Numbered from the stretch's first letter, positions 24,096 to 36,020 are shown. The stretch is 64,000 nucleotides of DNA from Sialis fuliginosa (GCA_961205875.1 OY540821.1:13640001-13704000), one strand, 5' to 3'. The notes: generated from the sequence alone by a model not told the origin. Numbers and translations: made by a program.

Positions 24096-25545
24096 AGAGA
24101 AAGAGTAAGGGAGAGAAACGGAAAGAAAGAAAGATGGAGAAGTAAGTAACCAAACAGTGGTTGCGGGAAAAGTAAAGTTTACATTTATTTTTAACAATTT
24201 TTATCGATTTTCTAATTTCAATACTACAGTGCAGAAAGAAATAATAACATTTCATGTCATTGTCAATAAATTATAAATTTAAATGTATGTCAGTAGGTAC
24301 ATATATTTATAAAACAACGATTTACCCAAATATTTGATAAATGGAATATGTCGTTTGTTTTACCTACAAATCGTAATTACTGTAATTATTTTGATATATG
24401 TACATTTACATAGAGATATAAAACTGCATAGTTTCACTACAAATTATAGGTATTTTTATCAACATTAGTATAAAGTACACCGCATTAACCTTGTGAAAAA
24501 ATCGTTTCAATCAAATTAGCAGAATTTTTGTTATAGGAATGTTGCAGTTCTTAAATTAATGATCAAAAATAACACTATGCATAGTTTTTCTTTTCATGTG
24601 TGTAACATACATGATTTCTCCTCTCGCTTTTTGTTTCTTTCTCCTGGCATCATTCTACAGCATAGGAATATTCCTAGCGCCACCAAGCGGTAAAAATAAA
24701 TAGTTTTGGGTTTCTGTCAAACATAGAGAATGCGTATAGAAAATTTTGTTGTAAAAGCAGCTTGGGAAGATACTGTGCCAGAGATGTGCACAAAAAACAT
24801 CGTGTGTGTATGGTGTTTTTAAGGCAGGTAAAATATTAGTCGAATTTCGACCATAGGCGATACTAGTAAATAATATTATGTGAAAATATAACTGATAATA
24901 AAAATTTTACTTAACAAAAAAAATCAATACAAATAAAACAGTTGCACTGAAATCGATGAAATTCTAAAATTACGGTTGGTCACACTGCATATATTCATGT
25001 TAATTAAAGTACCCCAAAATATTGCGATATAAATTTTACGTGCAGACATGATACCTATAAAATTCACATATTTTACATATATTAAAACTTGAAAATTATA
25101 TATAGAACCCAGTAATTATTTCAACTGTGGGTCCCAGACCTAAAATATCCTTACAATAAAGTGTGAATATATTTATTGCCCCTTTCTGCAGCTAAAGATA
25201 TATAGTCTGATAAAACCTACATCACTGTACAAATAATATTCAGATAAAATATGAAGATGAGTGCATAAGTAATTGCAGAATTAAACTGTGCTATCCACTT
25301 GAAGCTACACTCGGGCTCGCTATTTTTTTAATCCAGTGTAAATTAAATCATGGAATTATCTCTATGTTTTTTTATACTTTTCTTCATACCCACGTTTTTT
25401 TCGAGCAAGTCTGTTATCACTAATAAACTGACGTATATGAAAATTATATTTTACTCTAATCTCGAGTATAGTTTAAAATATATGCATTTAGTTTATATAT
25501 ACAATGTGATTTGAAAATTTTCACATTTTATGTATATTACAAAAA
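24096..25545. other. AT-rich non-coding stretch
   Basis: No gene is recognised. CCTAGCGCCACCAAGCGG near 24675 is a short GC-rich phrase of unknown origin; GATAGGCGGCGCTACTGAT near 599 is of similar type. Confidence 0.5.
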
Positions 25546-25739
25546 CCATACTTTTTTTTTATACAATAAATTTATACAATTTTTTTTATACAATAAATTT
25601 TTTCTATACAATAAACAAACTTTTATTGAAATCAAAAATTCGAAATTTTTTAGTGAAATTTCCTGCAGTGAACTTCAACTCGTCATACAAATATCGACTA
25701 AAATACAAGAAAATAAAACGTAGAATCATTTAGTTACTA
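25546..25739. mobile_element. Palindromic element, terminal fragment (copy 3) with expanded junction
   Basis: From about 25590 to 25739 the sequence matches the outer 150 bp of one arm of the palindromic element (AATCAAAAATTCGAAATTTT, TTCCTGCAGTGAACTTC, AAATATCGACTAAAATAC) and ends at the same TTTAGTTACTA terminus. At its inner edge the string TTATACAATAAA is expanded into about four imperfect tandem copies (25553-25612). Two overlapping 67-70-codon frames here are by-products of this repeat. Confidence 0.65.
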
Positions 25740-26811
25740 TATAAATATATAAATATGTATAAACGGCCGAAATAAACGCCCATTCAAACTTTGAATAAAA
25801 TTCTTTAATAGACAATAATCATAAAAACAATTTTTTTCGATAAAATAAATTAGTTAGTAAATTCACTATAAAATTGTCTATTTCAGTAACATAGTTATTA
25901 TAATTACAATATCTCTGTATTTGACAGTCTATTATAAATTGTAATTATATAATCTGTAGACTGTTTCTATTATATTTCCGTTATTTCATAGTTCGGCTAT
26001 TGTTATATTGAATGTAATTAGAACATTATAATGTAGGTATAATGAGAGGGAGACGGGGTAATTTAAGACGGTACAGGCTTTTATCTTAAATATCGCTGAT
26101 ACTAACTTTCCGAGAACAATATAATAATAACTTTTATATTGACCTATCAACGATTTTATTTTAATCGAATTAATTTGTTGCAAATTAAAAAAAAAATTAT
26201 TTTCACTCTCCCTGATTTTATTCTTTTATTATTATTTATAAAAAAATTTCCACTTTAATGGATCCTGAAGTCAAAGGTCAGGCGGATTTGGTAATTTAAT
26301 TTGTAAAATGCAATGGTAATCAAGAAAAAATTCATTAAAAATTTGACCATAAATCGTCATATAATCGTAAAACGTTTGATATGGCGCCCCCTCCACTACA
26401 TATATATTTTAATAATAGCTGATTAAAATTAAAATTAAAATTGCATATAATCCATTTTTTCATTACTTATATCTCTCGACATATTTCGCTATCAAATTTA
26501 CGTTGAACTATTTTATAGCAAAGTCTTACCTTTAACTGTCCATCACAAAGTTTTAAATTATGCAAAATATTTCACCCTTCGTCAACCCTTAAGCGATAAC
26601 AGGACGGCCAAATACACCACAGAATATTCACATCACAAAGAACATCACTGTAAGATATTAAATATACCGTAAAGTATTTTATTTTTTATGTTTTAAACTT
26701 AATAAGGAAAATTTAGGTAGACACGTTGTTACAAGAAGTGAAATTAATAAAGAATTTTCATATATTTTTACTTTATGTAATTCATATCAAGTAAAAGTAA
26801 AAAAAGTAAAG
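25740..26811. other. AT-rich non-coding stretch
   Basis: No gene is recognised. GACGGGGTAATTTAAGACGG at about 26053 resembles GGGGTAA-ended repeats elsewhere in the window. Confidence 0.5.
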
Positions 26812-26935
26812 AAATTAAAGTTAACCAATGCTAGGCAATTTACTTGAACACAATTGTTCAATAATTAACTACCTTTGGTGAATTTAGCACGAAGAAGCAC
26901 TGTGCATTTACTTGGCAGATGTTTTTATTTAAGCA
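26812..26935 (-). repeat. Modular dispersed repeat, copy B (middle module)
   Basis: The reverse complement contains ACATCTGCCAAGTAAATGC, ACAGTGCTTCTTCGTGC and AATTCACCAAAGGTAG, the same order as copies C and D. Only the middle module is present. Confidence 0.7.
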
Positions 26936-29095
26936 ATGAGAAATTTTAATTAAATAATAAAATAATTTGAATATCAATACAAATATTATTATAATAATTA
27001 TTAATTTAATTAATTTAACTCAACAGTTTTATATGAAGTTAAAATAATCGTATAGTTATTACAAAGACAAGAAGCCTAGTTATATCTTTCACACTTTAAA
27101 CGGTCTTTGTTTAATTTCATTTTAATTTGTTGATCAAACAAAAGAGCCTTCAGCGCCTCATTGATCTGACAGAGTAGAAATAATAGCGCAAAAACTCTTC
27201 TACATAGTTCGTTGACCTAGTAATTTTCTTTGTATTCAAACAGTGAATAGTTGGTTTAAGGTTTTCCATCTCATAATTCTTACAATTAGTTATAGAATGT
27301 GTTACTTTAGTCTTTTTGCTATAAAATTTGATCAAACATTGCAGTGAACATATTGGAACTTTACTGAGAATTTATCTTCAAGTATCATTATCTATCTTAA
27401 GATTTATTTGTTTTTTAAATGCTTCATTAAACAAGCTGTGGGATGGGGTGAGACCCTTTAGGTCCACACAATCAACATCCAAACATGGTATGACTATCAA
27501 TACTTGAATGCTGATTATTGATTGTTTCCATATAGTTTATGTCAGAAATAAAACTCCTTTGTATATATTATGAATATTAGCTTTCTAATATCCTAATGTC
27601 AATAATATAATACATATTTTTAGAATAACTAATCTGACAATTTTTATATAACAATTGGGGGGGGGGGTAAACTATTGAAATTAAAAAAATTATATAAATG
27701 CTTATATTTTTTTAAAATAAATCATATTTTTGTACAATTCTACCTTCAAGTAAAATATATGTAGCTACAAAAACCATTTATCTCAATCAATGTAACTAGA
27801 GGCATTTATTAAAGCACACCTTTTACCGGGGTAGCAAAAATTAAATGCAATATGCATGATACAATTTTATTTGATGGAATTATTCAATACGTCCAAAAAT
27901 CACTAAAAATAATTACACAGATAGTTTTTCATTGAAAAAAAATTTCTTTTTACGCATTTCTTTGCCAAGTTAATAGTTTTATATTCTACTATTATTTAAT
28001 AAATAAAAACTAATAATTAATTACCTACTATTGATTTTAAATAGTTTTTAAAATACCAATCAACAAAGATACTATATAAAAAAGTTAAAACCACCCGGAT
28101 TAAATTTCATAAACAAAACGATTATCCAATCAAAAAAACTCCAATTAGACGAGTTCAATTTTACCGGAGATATGAACCAATAAATGTATAAACCGGGAAA
28201 TGTATAACAATTAATCGGAAAGCTGAAAATAAAATCCCAATCTAACTTCGTTAAAGTAGGTTAATAGTTTTACAACACAACGAAATGCAACTGGATTGGT
28301 TTTAAATTAGAATTACTAAAGTTGAAGTGTAAATTAATCCGTAGAGAAGAGGAAAATTACTAAAAATAAAACGCTGTCTTCTTATTTTAAATTCTACATA
28401 TAACAAAACTGTTTACATGCTTAATGAATTCTGAAAAGGATATTGTATTGAAAACAAAATTAGCTTTAATTATATTTTATAGAAAACAAACGAACAAAAT
28501 GAGATATCAATTGTACAATAATTTTATATTAAAAATATTATTTGCACCCGGAGAAAAATGGAGTCGATTATTTAAAATAAAAATTACAGTTGCCGATTAA
28601 AAATTTCAATTTTGTATCAAAAAATACAATCAATTTTAACATGTACTGTCATTCAGTATCCATTGTAATTTTTATAACACCTACGCAATTTTTACTATAT
28701 TCGTAAATCATTTACATGATTTATTCAACTAATTATTCTTAAGTTGAATTATTTGTTAAGTGCTATACAAATTATTTCATTTCAACTGTTAGTACATTTT
28801 TCCATTCGATACTTAAATTTTTATTAGAAGACAATACAATAAATACTATGATTGTGTAGAATTATTTATATTAATAGTATATTTTTTATACATTTTGAAA
28901 AATCCTTTCTTTTGGATCATATTCACGTCAAAACGCTTCAATTAGCACCTCAATGAAGTTTATAGAAATTTTTATTTACGAGATTTTGTGCACGTAAAAA
29001 ATGACACGCACACAAAATACTATAAATATACTATAGTGACCTTGAAATATAAAAATATGTTAACATTTTTTATTTCGATTTTCGTACAGATTACT
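26936..29095. other. AT-rich non-coding stretch
   Basis: No gene is recognised. An 11-base G run lies at 27657-27667. The rest is low-complexity A/T-rich sequence without clear repeats. Confidence 0.55.
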
Positions 29096-29123
29096 GTACA
29101 CCGTACGCCACTGTCGTGTAAAA
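29096..29123 (+). repeat. Direct repeat flanking a repeat-filled segment (left)
   Basis: This is a 28-bp sequence (TGTACACCGTACGCC, then ACTGTCGTGTAAAA) repeated with one mismatch at 29844-29871. The 720 bp between the two copies consists largely of two dispersed repeats (29140-29530 and 29588-29822). Confidence 0.75.
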
Positions 29124-29139
29124 AGACAAAATGAAAGTG

Positions 29140-29530
29140 TATAAAAAACATCTGCCAAGTAAATGCACAGTGCTTCCTCGTGCTAAATTCACCAAAGGTA
29201 GTTAATTATTGAACAATTTAAATAAAAACCGATAATGTTGAGATAAATTGCCTGGAATTGGTTAACCATTTAATTTTTATACAATTTTACTAAAAAAATA
29301 ATAGTTCGAAATTTTTTTCAAGACACACCTGACTATTTTTTCGTATATTTTTAATTTTTTGACAAATGTTATGCGTGTGACAAGGATTCAGGGGACAGAC
29401 ACAGAACGAAAAGTGTTTGTCTTGACGTGAAACGGATAAATCAATTTAAAATTTTGAAATCGGAGAACATTTTTTTTGTCTCAATCTGAAACGATCACAA
29501 TGCTTCTCGTATTTTGCGAGGAAGTAAAAT
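29140..29530 (+). repeat. Modular dispersed repeat, copy C (middle and end modules)
   Basis: The middle module begins AACATCTGCCAAGTAAATGC and runs through CTAAATTCACCAAAGGTAG to TTGGTTAACCATTTAATTTT. The end module carries TTATGCGTGTGACAAGGATT, GACAGACACAGAACG, TCTTGACGTGAAAC and TTGCGAGGAAGTAA. This is the most complete junction between the two modules in the window. Confidence 0.7.
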
Positions 29531-29587
29531 TAAAATTTTTCCGTAGTAAAACCTTAAAGCTACTGGACTATTTAATAATACACTAAC

Positions 29588-29822
29588 GTCCAGTATTATC
29601 AAGTTTAACTAAACGCTCCTTTAACTAACTGTCATATTATTACCAGAACCAAGTATAATATATTTAATCAAATGGGTTTTTAATTTTCTACACTATGTTT
29701 TTACAACGCATATTATGTACATTTTTCAATGAGAGCCTTAATATTGATTTAAATCACGTTTGTAATATACAAAATTTACGTTAAAGGAGCATTTAGCGCT
29801 AAATGGTTGATAATACCGGGCA
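29588..29822 (+). mobile_element. Short MITE with CCAGTATTATCAA / GGTTGATAATACC ends
   Basis: The left arm (CCAGTATTATCAAGTTTAAC, then CTCCTTTAAC) is inverted at the right (GTTAAAGGAGC, TTGATAATACCGGGC), about 40 bp of imperfect terminal inverted repeat in a 235-bp element. A second complete copy lies inverted at 60963-61185 and an end fragment at 23168-23222. There is no coding capacity and no clear target duplication, so the superfamily is left open. Confidence 0.75.
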
Positions 29823-29843
29823 TAGATATTTTAAAGTAATATT

Positions 29844-29871
29844 GTAGACCGTACGCCACTGTCGTGTAAAA
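29844..29871 (+). repeat. Direct repeat flanking a repeat-filled segment (right)
   Basis: This is the partner of 29096-29123 and continues directly into the CpG-rich block at 29872. The pair could be an unusually long insertion-site duplication or a local tandem duplication of the edge of the CpG-rich block. Confidence 0.75.
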
Positions 29872-30100
29872 GCGCGTGACGTTGCGGGTGGTTTCGTTTG
29901 TTGGTCGACACGCGTCGCCTCTGTCGACCCGCCACCGCACAATGGCAACTCCGGTGAGCAGTTTTCCGCAAGAATACTGTCACGACAGGAGCCCGTCCGG
30001 AATGACGGCTGTAATTGCGCCCATTATCGGACATATTTATCGGTATTATTGCAACGCCTCCTCACTTTGTCCATTGTCCTTCAAAAGAGATGGAAGTTAA
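29872..30100 (+). promoter_or_regulatory. CpG-rich patch with a small ATG frame
   Basis: This GC-rich, CpG-rich block (GTCGACACGCGTCGCC, GACCCGCCACCGCAC) contains ATG in good context (CACAATGGC) at 29942, opening 52 codons (MATPVSSFPQEYCHDRSPSG...) to TAA at 30100. A donor-like CCG|GTGAGC occurs four codons after the ATG. The peptide is not recognised, and the opposite strand is also open, which weakens the coding case. It could be a first exon with promoter, or GC-rich repeat sequence. Confidence 0.3.
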
Positions 30101-31641
30101 CTGTCTCCTCAAAGATGATGACACTTTTATTACGATGTCGAACTTTTCGATAGACGATTTTAGTAAAGTGGGTATTTTTTAAACGTTTATTCGTCTTTCA
30201 ATATGTTAGCAATGTAAAAGCCTAAACGACTTTTTAACTATATTTTTTGTGTGAAATGTAAACAATTGATTTGGGAAAACGATTAATTATCTCGTATTTT
30301 AAATGAATTTATAACAAGCATAATCAAATTCAAATCTCTTAATTCTATATCACCACTGTGACTGACAGTTGTATTATATTGTCTAAAGGTTTTATCTTCA
30401 TCTTTCTAATACAGCGGACAATTTTATTTAGGATTAATTTCTTTTTAATATTATAGTAAATATGTTTTATAAACACAAAGCATGGCAACATTTCGTTTCT
30501 TCATTTAATTTTAATTAACTTTTATTTCTAGTAACATTGTACATAATGTTAACTCCACAACGTTCGCCATCGACATGTTTACGATACATGCCTTGGTTAT
30601 ACATTCGCATGCCTAGTTCCCATCAAAATTAATACCTACACGAGTGAAAATTAGAGTAAAAAAACACGTTCAAATATGTCATAGCCATTTTTGTAACTCG
30701 AAAACGAAACAAAAAATTTAAAAGCGCCATTCAATACTACGAAAAAAAGTGCATTGAGAAACGGTAAACAAAAAGTACCTGTATAAGTATCTATAATACT
30801 TTGATTAAAAAAAGTTATAGCTGTTTAAAGAAATTCGGAATTTTTATTTTTTTGAAGTATGATAATACATTTTTTTTCTTTAGTAATACTTACTCCTTCC
30901 ACAATGGGCCCTAGCGGCCTAAGTGCAGGAGTTTTGCTCCCCCCCCCCTTTATCTACTCCTTCCTTAAATAAATAAAATCAACACAGCTAAATGTACAAA
31001 TTTTATGTACACACTTACAATACAAAAAATAATGTAGCATTAACATATATTTGACTTACAGAATTCATACAAACGCATTCAAATCCACAGCCCACTTTTC
31101 CTACCCGTGAAAATTATCATCTGGCATATATATCATTTCGTAGGCAAGTCGGATATCGAAAGCCCATTTAAATGTACAAGAGGCCCGACGAGAAAAACTT
31201 TATATTTTATGAATGACCGCAAACGATGCCCCGAGGTGCGATTTCCGATTCTTCAATTCAGATTGGATTGATTACTGCTCCATCGTGCATTTGTGTGTGT
31301 GTGTGTGTCTGTACGAGTGGGTAAGTGGTGATTGAGAAAACACGATCTGTGAAATTTATAGAACGAAAAAAAAGTGTACGCAAATCAGTATACAGATGTT
31401 TTGCCCATGATTTTATCCTTAATGTACTTTTTACTTTTTGCAACTATTCAAAAGATTTTAGTTTATAGACATCCACTGGATGAAAATGTATTTTTTGATT
31501 TTTAATACTAGAATTTCCCAACGGCTGCAAGGGATCATTAGTGAATTCTCACGCGAATGGCTACTTTATACCTGATGGTTTAATTATACATATATACACG
31601 AATATCACATATCCATTTATTATTATATTTTTTTTATTAAA
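30101..31641. other. AT-rich non-coding stretch
   Basis: No gene is recognised. GGGCCCTAGCGGCC near 30906 followed by a 10-base C run (30939-30948) lies between two TACTCCTTCC copies (30891 and 30955). A (TG)n run lies at 31291-31308. Confidence 0.5.
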
Positions 31642-31643
31642 TA

Positions 31644-31908
31644 CTCCCTCTGTCCCATAATACTTGATACTTTTCTCCTTTTTTCTTGTCCCATATTATT
31701 GTATATGTTTCTTTAAAATTAATTATTTGACAAAAAAGTTAGTATATTTTTATTTAAGAGTAGTTTATTTTTCAAAAATGATAAGTACATCATTAAAAAT
31801 AGTATGATCAATTAAACTCATAAGAAAAAAAAATTGAGATAGAGCCATATATTTTGATAAGCCGCGGCCACGAAACGAAAACTATCAAGTATTATGGGAC
31901 AGAGGGAA
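31644..31908. mobile_element. Stowaway-like MITE with plant-type termini
   Basis: The ends CTCCCTCTGTCCCATAATAC and its complement (GTATTATGGGACAGAGGGAA) form a 32-bp terminal inverted repeat with two mismatches, flanked by TA on both sides (31642-31643, 31909-31910). The 265-bp size, TA duplication and CTCCCTCYGTCCC start are those of Stowaway MITEs of the Tc1/mariner superfamily, a type I know chiefly from flowering plants. The interior is AT-rich and non-coding. See the finding on possible horizontal transfer. Confidence 0.85.
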
Positions 31909-31910
31909 TA

Positions 31911-32568
31911 TTATCTATTATAATTTTTTCCTTATACGACCTTGCAGTAAATAAATCACTACAAAGCGTTGACTAATTCTAGGGTCTCAGACATTTGAAC
32001 AAAAAGTCTCATTAAAATTGGTTCAATAGTTTTCATCTTAAATCTTAACAAAAAAAAATATACATGAATTTTTTCTGTATAGTATTATTAAAAATCTCTT
32101 ATAATGGTAAGAACACTGTTTTCTGAACATAAAGTGTTAATAAAATTATATTTTTAAAATAACCGCTGAATATTTAACACAGTAATAACAAGAATTAATT
32201 CCTAAATCATGGATACAAGAAAACAGACAAGATAATTTCATTTTCCTTACACACAACAAACTATAATAAAAAGTTATTCAGTATATCGTTAATGGGAAAA
32301 AATGTGCATATTGGCTTTTTACAGCTAGATTTTTTTGTAAAGTTGATGGTTATATGCTTTCAGAGTTACTTTTTTCTCTGTAAAGCAACGGCAAATGCAC
32401 GAAAGAGAAAAAAACAACGCTAATTCGTATTCAAAAGTGAATCTGAATCTCGTTTTCCATGTAGACCATTTTTAATTAAATTACATGAGAGTATAGAAAT
32501 GTATCCTGTAATGCTAGCCATTGGTGGTCCATGTATAGAACAAATATTTATTACTTATATTTATAAAG
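31911..32568. other. AT-rich non-coding stretch
   Basis: No gene is recognised. AAAATTGGTTCAATAGTTTT near 32013 is a phrase typical of old insect repeats. Confidence 0.5.
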
Positions 32569-32716
32569 TAAGGCACCAGTTATGGCCGCAATAAGTTTTC
32601 GTTTTTTTTTTTTAATATAGTTTGTTGTTTAAATTATAGCCTTTTATTTTGTTCATGTTTTTTCTCCAGCAATGGCAAAGATAAAACCAGTAATGAGCAC
32701 GCAGTGATGGACACTT
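32569..32716 (+). repeat. Dispersed repeat (CACCAGTTATGGCCGC), copy 1
   Basis: The segments ACCAGTTATGGCCGC, TTTTATTTTGTTCATGTTTT and CAGTAATGAGC...GCAGTGATGGACAC recur in the same order at 51243-51492. This copy lacks about 100 bp from the middle. The family is not recognised. Confidence 0.7.
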
Positions 32717-32868
32717 GGTAATGATTACAAAATGATAAGTACTACGACACAAAAATATAAAAGAAAGAATCGTCAAATTTGAAACATTATAAAGCAGTTG
32801 CAATGATAATATAATAATTAATAAATAAATTATACTAAAAATTTTCCAAATCAAGAATTTGATCTAGA

Positions 32869-32876
32869 GTCTAGAT
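32869..32876. repeat. Left 8-bp target duplication of hAT element
   Basis: GTCTAGAT faces GTTTAGAC at 33294-33301 (6 of 8 identical, differences are transitions). Both fit the usual nTnTAGAn preference of hAT insertions. Confidence 0.6.
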
Positions 32877-33293
32877 CAATGTTTCTCAACTCTAGTGAAA
32901 CCCTTGATATAATATTCATGTTTGGAACAACCTCTACATAAAATTTTTAAATCATCTTTTATTATTTACATATAAACTTAAAATTTATTGAGAAAACATA
33001 ATATGTTTTTCTTTTATTCACATTGAAAAGGAGAAAATTTTTGCCATTGCTCTTAATACTTGTGAAGTAAGAAAAAGCTTGCTTGCACATGTGGTTGTAA
33101 ACTGCAGCAATATATTTATTTATTGCTTTCCTATGAATATTTGGATGCTTGTATTTCACAGAAAAACCGAGATAAATCAGTAAATCTCGTATCAAATGCA
33201 CGATCAGATTGCAGCTCACTCATAAAGCCAAGCTTTCAGTACAATTTCTCGCGGAAACTTTGGTTTCTGAGGAACCCCAGTTGAGAAACACTG
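32877..33293 (-). mobile_element. Internally deleted hAT (Charlie-like) element
   Basis: The ends CAATGTTTCTCAACT and AGTTGAGAAACACTG are inverted and match the CAGTG(G)TTCTCAAC type of Charlie/hAT termini. Eight-base degenerate target duplications flank the 417-bp element. Subterminal text (GAAACCCTTG and GGAACCCCAG) is also typical. The centre holds a transposase remnant on the minus strand, so this is a deletion derivative of an autonomous element and not a pure MITE. Confidence 0.8.
32962..33219 (-). pseudogene. Decayed hAT transposase C-terminal (dimerisation) fragment
   Basis: An 85-codon frame contains KHPNIHRKAINKY followed by a segment reading YNHMCKQAFSYFTSIKSNGK. hAT transposases and their domesticated relatives end with a conserved block of the form HP-(7-10)-KA...P(F/Y)-TTYLCE-x-GFS-x-L-x-x-IK-x-K-x-RN. 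The spacing of HP, KA, C, FS and SIKS here follows that block, with key residues lost (no conserved Pro-Phe, LCE changed to MCK, RN changed to GK). In life the domain makes the dimer interface and supplies part of the catalytic core of the nuclear transposase. The N-terminal zinc finger and the catalytic Asp residues are missing, so the fragment cannot be active. It lies inside an element with intact ends, which independently supports the call. The Met at 33219 is just the first one in the open frame, not a real start. Confidence 0.65.
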
Positions 33294-33301
33294 GTTTAGA
33301 C

Positions 33302-35754
33302 CAACACCTGACTATTTTCTTATGTAAAAAAGTGTATTCAAACTAATTATTTTTAATATTTTTCTAATTTCTTTTTTAAATTAATTATTACAACTTTAAT
33401 ATCATCTATTTCTAGTTAATACACGCGAAAACAGACGAAATAATTTTAACAATAAACTCTATATTTTTTACATCACGCCGCCACTGAAACAAGATTAAAT
33501 GCCATTGAAAAAAGGTATAACATTAATTAAAACCTACGAGTTCCAAATTGCAAATAATGTACAAATATTCATCCAAATAAGTTAGAAAAAAACAACCTTA
33601 ATTAAAGTGCGAAATTCAATTTTGTTTACAATTGTATTAATTTTTAATTTATATATTGTATATTAAAATAATGTAATTTAGATATCGTTTATTTTAACGT
33701 ATTTTTCGAACAAATACAAGATATCATGAATAGACCAAACATTTATCAAAAAAATAATAAAAATCTGTTATCATATTATTATCAATATAAAAAAAAGTTG
33801 AGAATCTGTAGTCATTTTAGAAGACTTTTTGTTAGAGTACTAATGACAGGGGTTCTTTATTCTTACACTATAAAGTAGTTGCTCAATAGTAAAACAAACT
33901 TTTCGAAGGAAAGTTTTTCAGTATCAACACATTTCTGACAAATGATTGTTTTATTTTTACTAAAAAAAATTCAAATCAGTTTGAACCCTGTAAAAGTCAA
34001 TTCGAATATAGTAAGAAGTCTTAAAAAGTACAAAAAACTTAGAATTAAGTTCATATTCTCATTTAACTCTATAATATAATAGTTAAACGTTAACTAGAGA
34101 AAGGTTTCGTCTTATTAGCGATCAATGTTGGTTATGTTATTTAATCTAAGAAAACAACTCGAGAACACTTCGTAGTGTACCCGTTCTTAAACAAAGCAAA
34201 CACCCCAGGTTACAAAACAATAACTCACTTCTTAGTATAACAAACTTCAAGAATATATGTATACAAATACGTAATATAGATATATATACTCTACAAGCCA
34301 TTAGAAAAAGTTAATTAATTTTAATAATTTTAAGTGTTAAATACCACAAAATAAAAAAAATGGTACACTTATGGAATCAACATTATATCTGTCTGTCACA
34401 GCTTTTTAGCTAGACCTAGAAAGCTGATATTTGGCATAGTTATAATAAATGGTGAACCAATAATAGAAATGAGATAAAAATTATATTTTAAGATTTTGGC
34501 ATTTTTTTAAGGTGGTAAATCGATCCCCAAAAAATATTTAGTGGAGTATCAAATGTAAGCTAACGATTTAAATATAATAAACGTTTTGTTATTAATAAAA
34601 TCTTCGTGCAAAAATATTTTGTACCCTTTGCCCGAAAGTAATAATATGAAAAATCTGATGAAAACTGCGACACCAAGATTTAAAGAAAATTGTTAGTCAA
34701 CACTCACCGCACTTACGTATTTTGTGAAAGTAACTAAATCGAATAAATTGAATAAAAAAAATTATACGGTACGGGACAATAATATACGAGGCTCGACTCG
34801 CACATGGCAAAATATTTTTTAATGAAAACCTGTTTTTTATATATAATGAATTAACTAAAACAAAAAGTATCGTTCATTTTTGTCTATCTTTCTGTTTGTT
34901 TATTCCGATTTGATACGAAAACTCCTCAACCGATTTTAATGGGACTTTATTGTTTATATTATAAAAAACGTATGATATTTTCTAATAAAAATACATAATA
35001 AAAAAGAAGAAAAATCTTGTTGAATCATTTTACTTATCAATTAAATAAAAATATATTTCCGAAATCACGATATGTTTTCAATATGTATGTATATAATATT
35101 CTGTTTATTTTTAATACACACCCAACTCTAATTAATTATTTAACAGTCTTCGTATACTATCTAAAGTATTATAAGATGTTTGATGTTCGTCAACAGTTTG
35201 AGATAAAGTTCAGTGTATGTCATACGCCACTAATTAATTTCTACACTTAACGTTAATTACATTATTACATGTTCACTCAGTCAGTCATGAAAGTGACTCA
35301 TTAAACCACGTCTAATGTTCAAAACACTTGACTTTGTAATACATGAGTTTTCTCATAAACCTAATTAACTACACCTTTTGTTTATTTCTTATTTTAATAC
35401 GCCAAAAGAATTTCAAATGTGATAAAAAGCAAAAGCGTTCAAATAAAATCTAAAAAACTATTACATTCTCTTCGCGCATGTAAATAAACGTGTAAAAGTT
35501 AGTTCGTTTGTGAAAAAAAAAACGTTCAGAACTTCGTCAGTAAAACTGTGGAAAAACTAGGTACGCATAGTATGCAATATCATTGCTCAAGAGCAAAACT
35601 GTGTTAAAAGTTACGCTATAGATAACAGAGTTAATCTCTTAATGCTCTGAGCCTAAACTTTCAAAACATGCACACATGTATTATTACTATTATGTATGCA
35701 TATAACAGTGGTCGTCAAACTGATGTCATTTATCTCAAAAAACATCACACCAAA
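33302..35754. other. AT-rich non-coding stretch with repeat scraps
   Basis: No gene is recognised. GTCTGTCACAGCTTTTTAGC (about 34390) and TCAACCGATTTTAATGGGAC (about 34927) are phrases of degraded insect repeats. GGCTCGACTCGCACATGGC near 34790 resembles the tail of the repeat at 2554-2850. CAGTGGTCGTCAAACTGATG at 35706 resembles a hAT end without a partner. Confidence 0.45.
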
Positions 35755-36020
35755 AATAAGACAAAAGTATATTTGATTCTTAACAGATTAATTTTATTTA
35801 AGTTTGCTTGAATATAAAACATTTTAGTAAATAAATAAATTAATATGTCTGCAAAAATAACACTACATAATCATAAAAAAAACACCTACCAAGTAAATGC
35901 ACAGTGCTTCCTCGTTCTAAATTCACCAAAGGTAGTTAATTATTGAACAATTTAAATAAAAATCGATAGTGTTCAGATAAGTATTGGTTAACCATTTAAT
36001 TTTCATACAATTTTACTAAA
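35755..36020 (+). repeat. Modular dispersed repeat, copy D (first and middle modules)
   Basis: The first module (TATATTTGATTCTTAACAG, AATATGTCTGC) matches copy A and is followed directly by the middle module (ACCTACCAAGTAAATGC, TTCACCAAAGGTAG, TTGGTTAACCATTTAATTTT) as in copy C. This copy shows that the two modules belong together. A weak end-module scrap (AAACGATCGCAAAACTTCTC) lies at about 36598. Confidence 0.7.
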
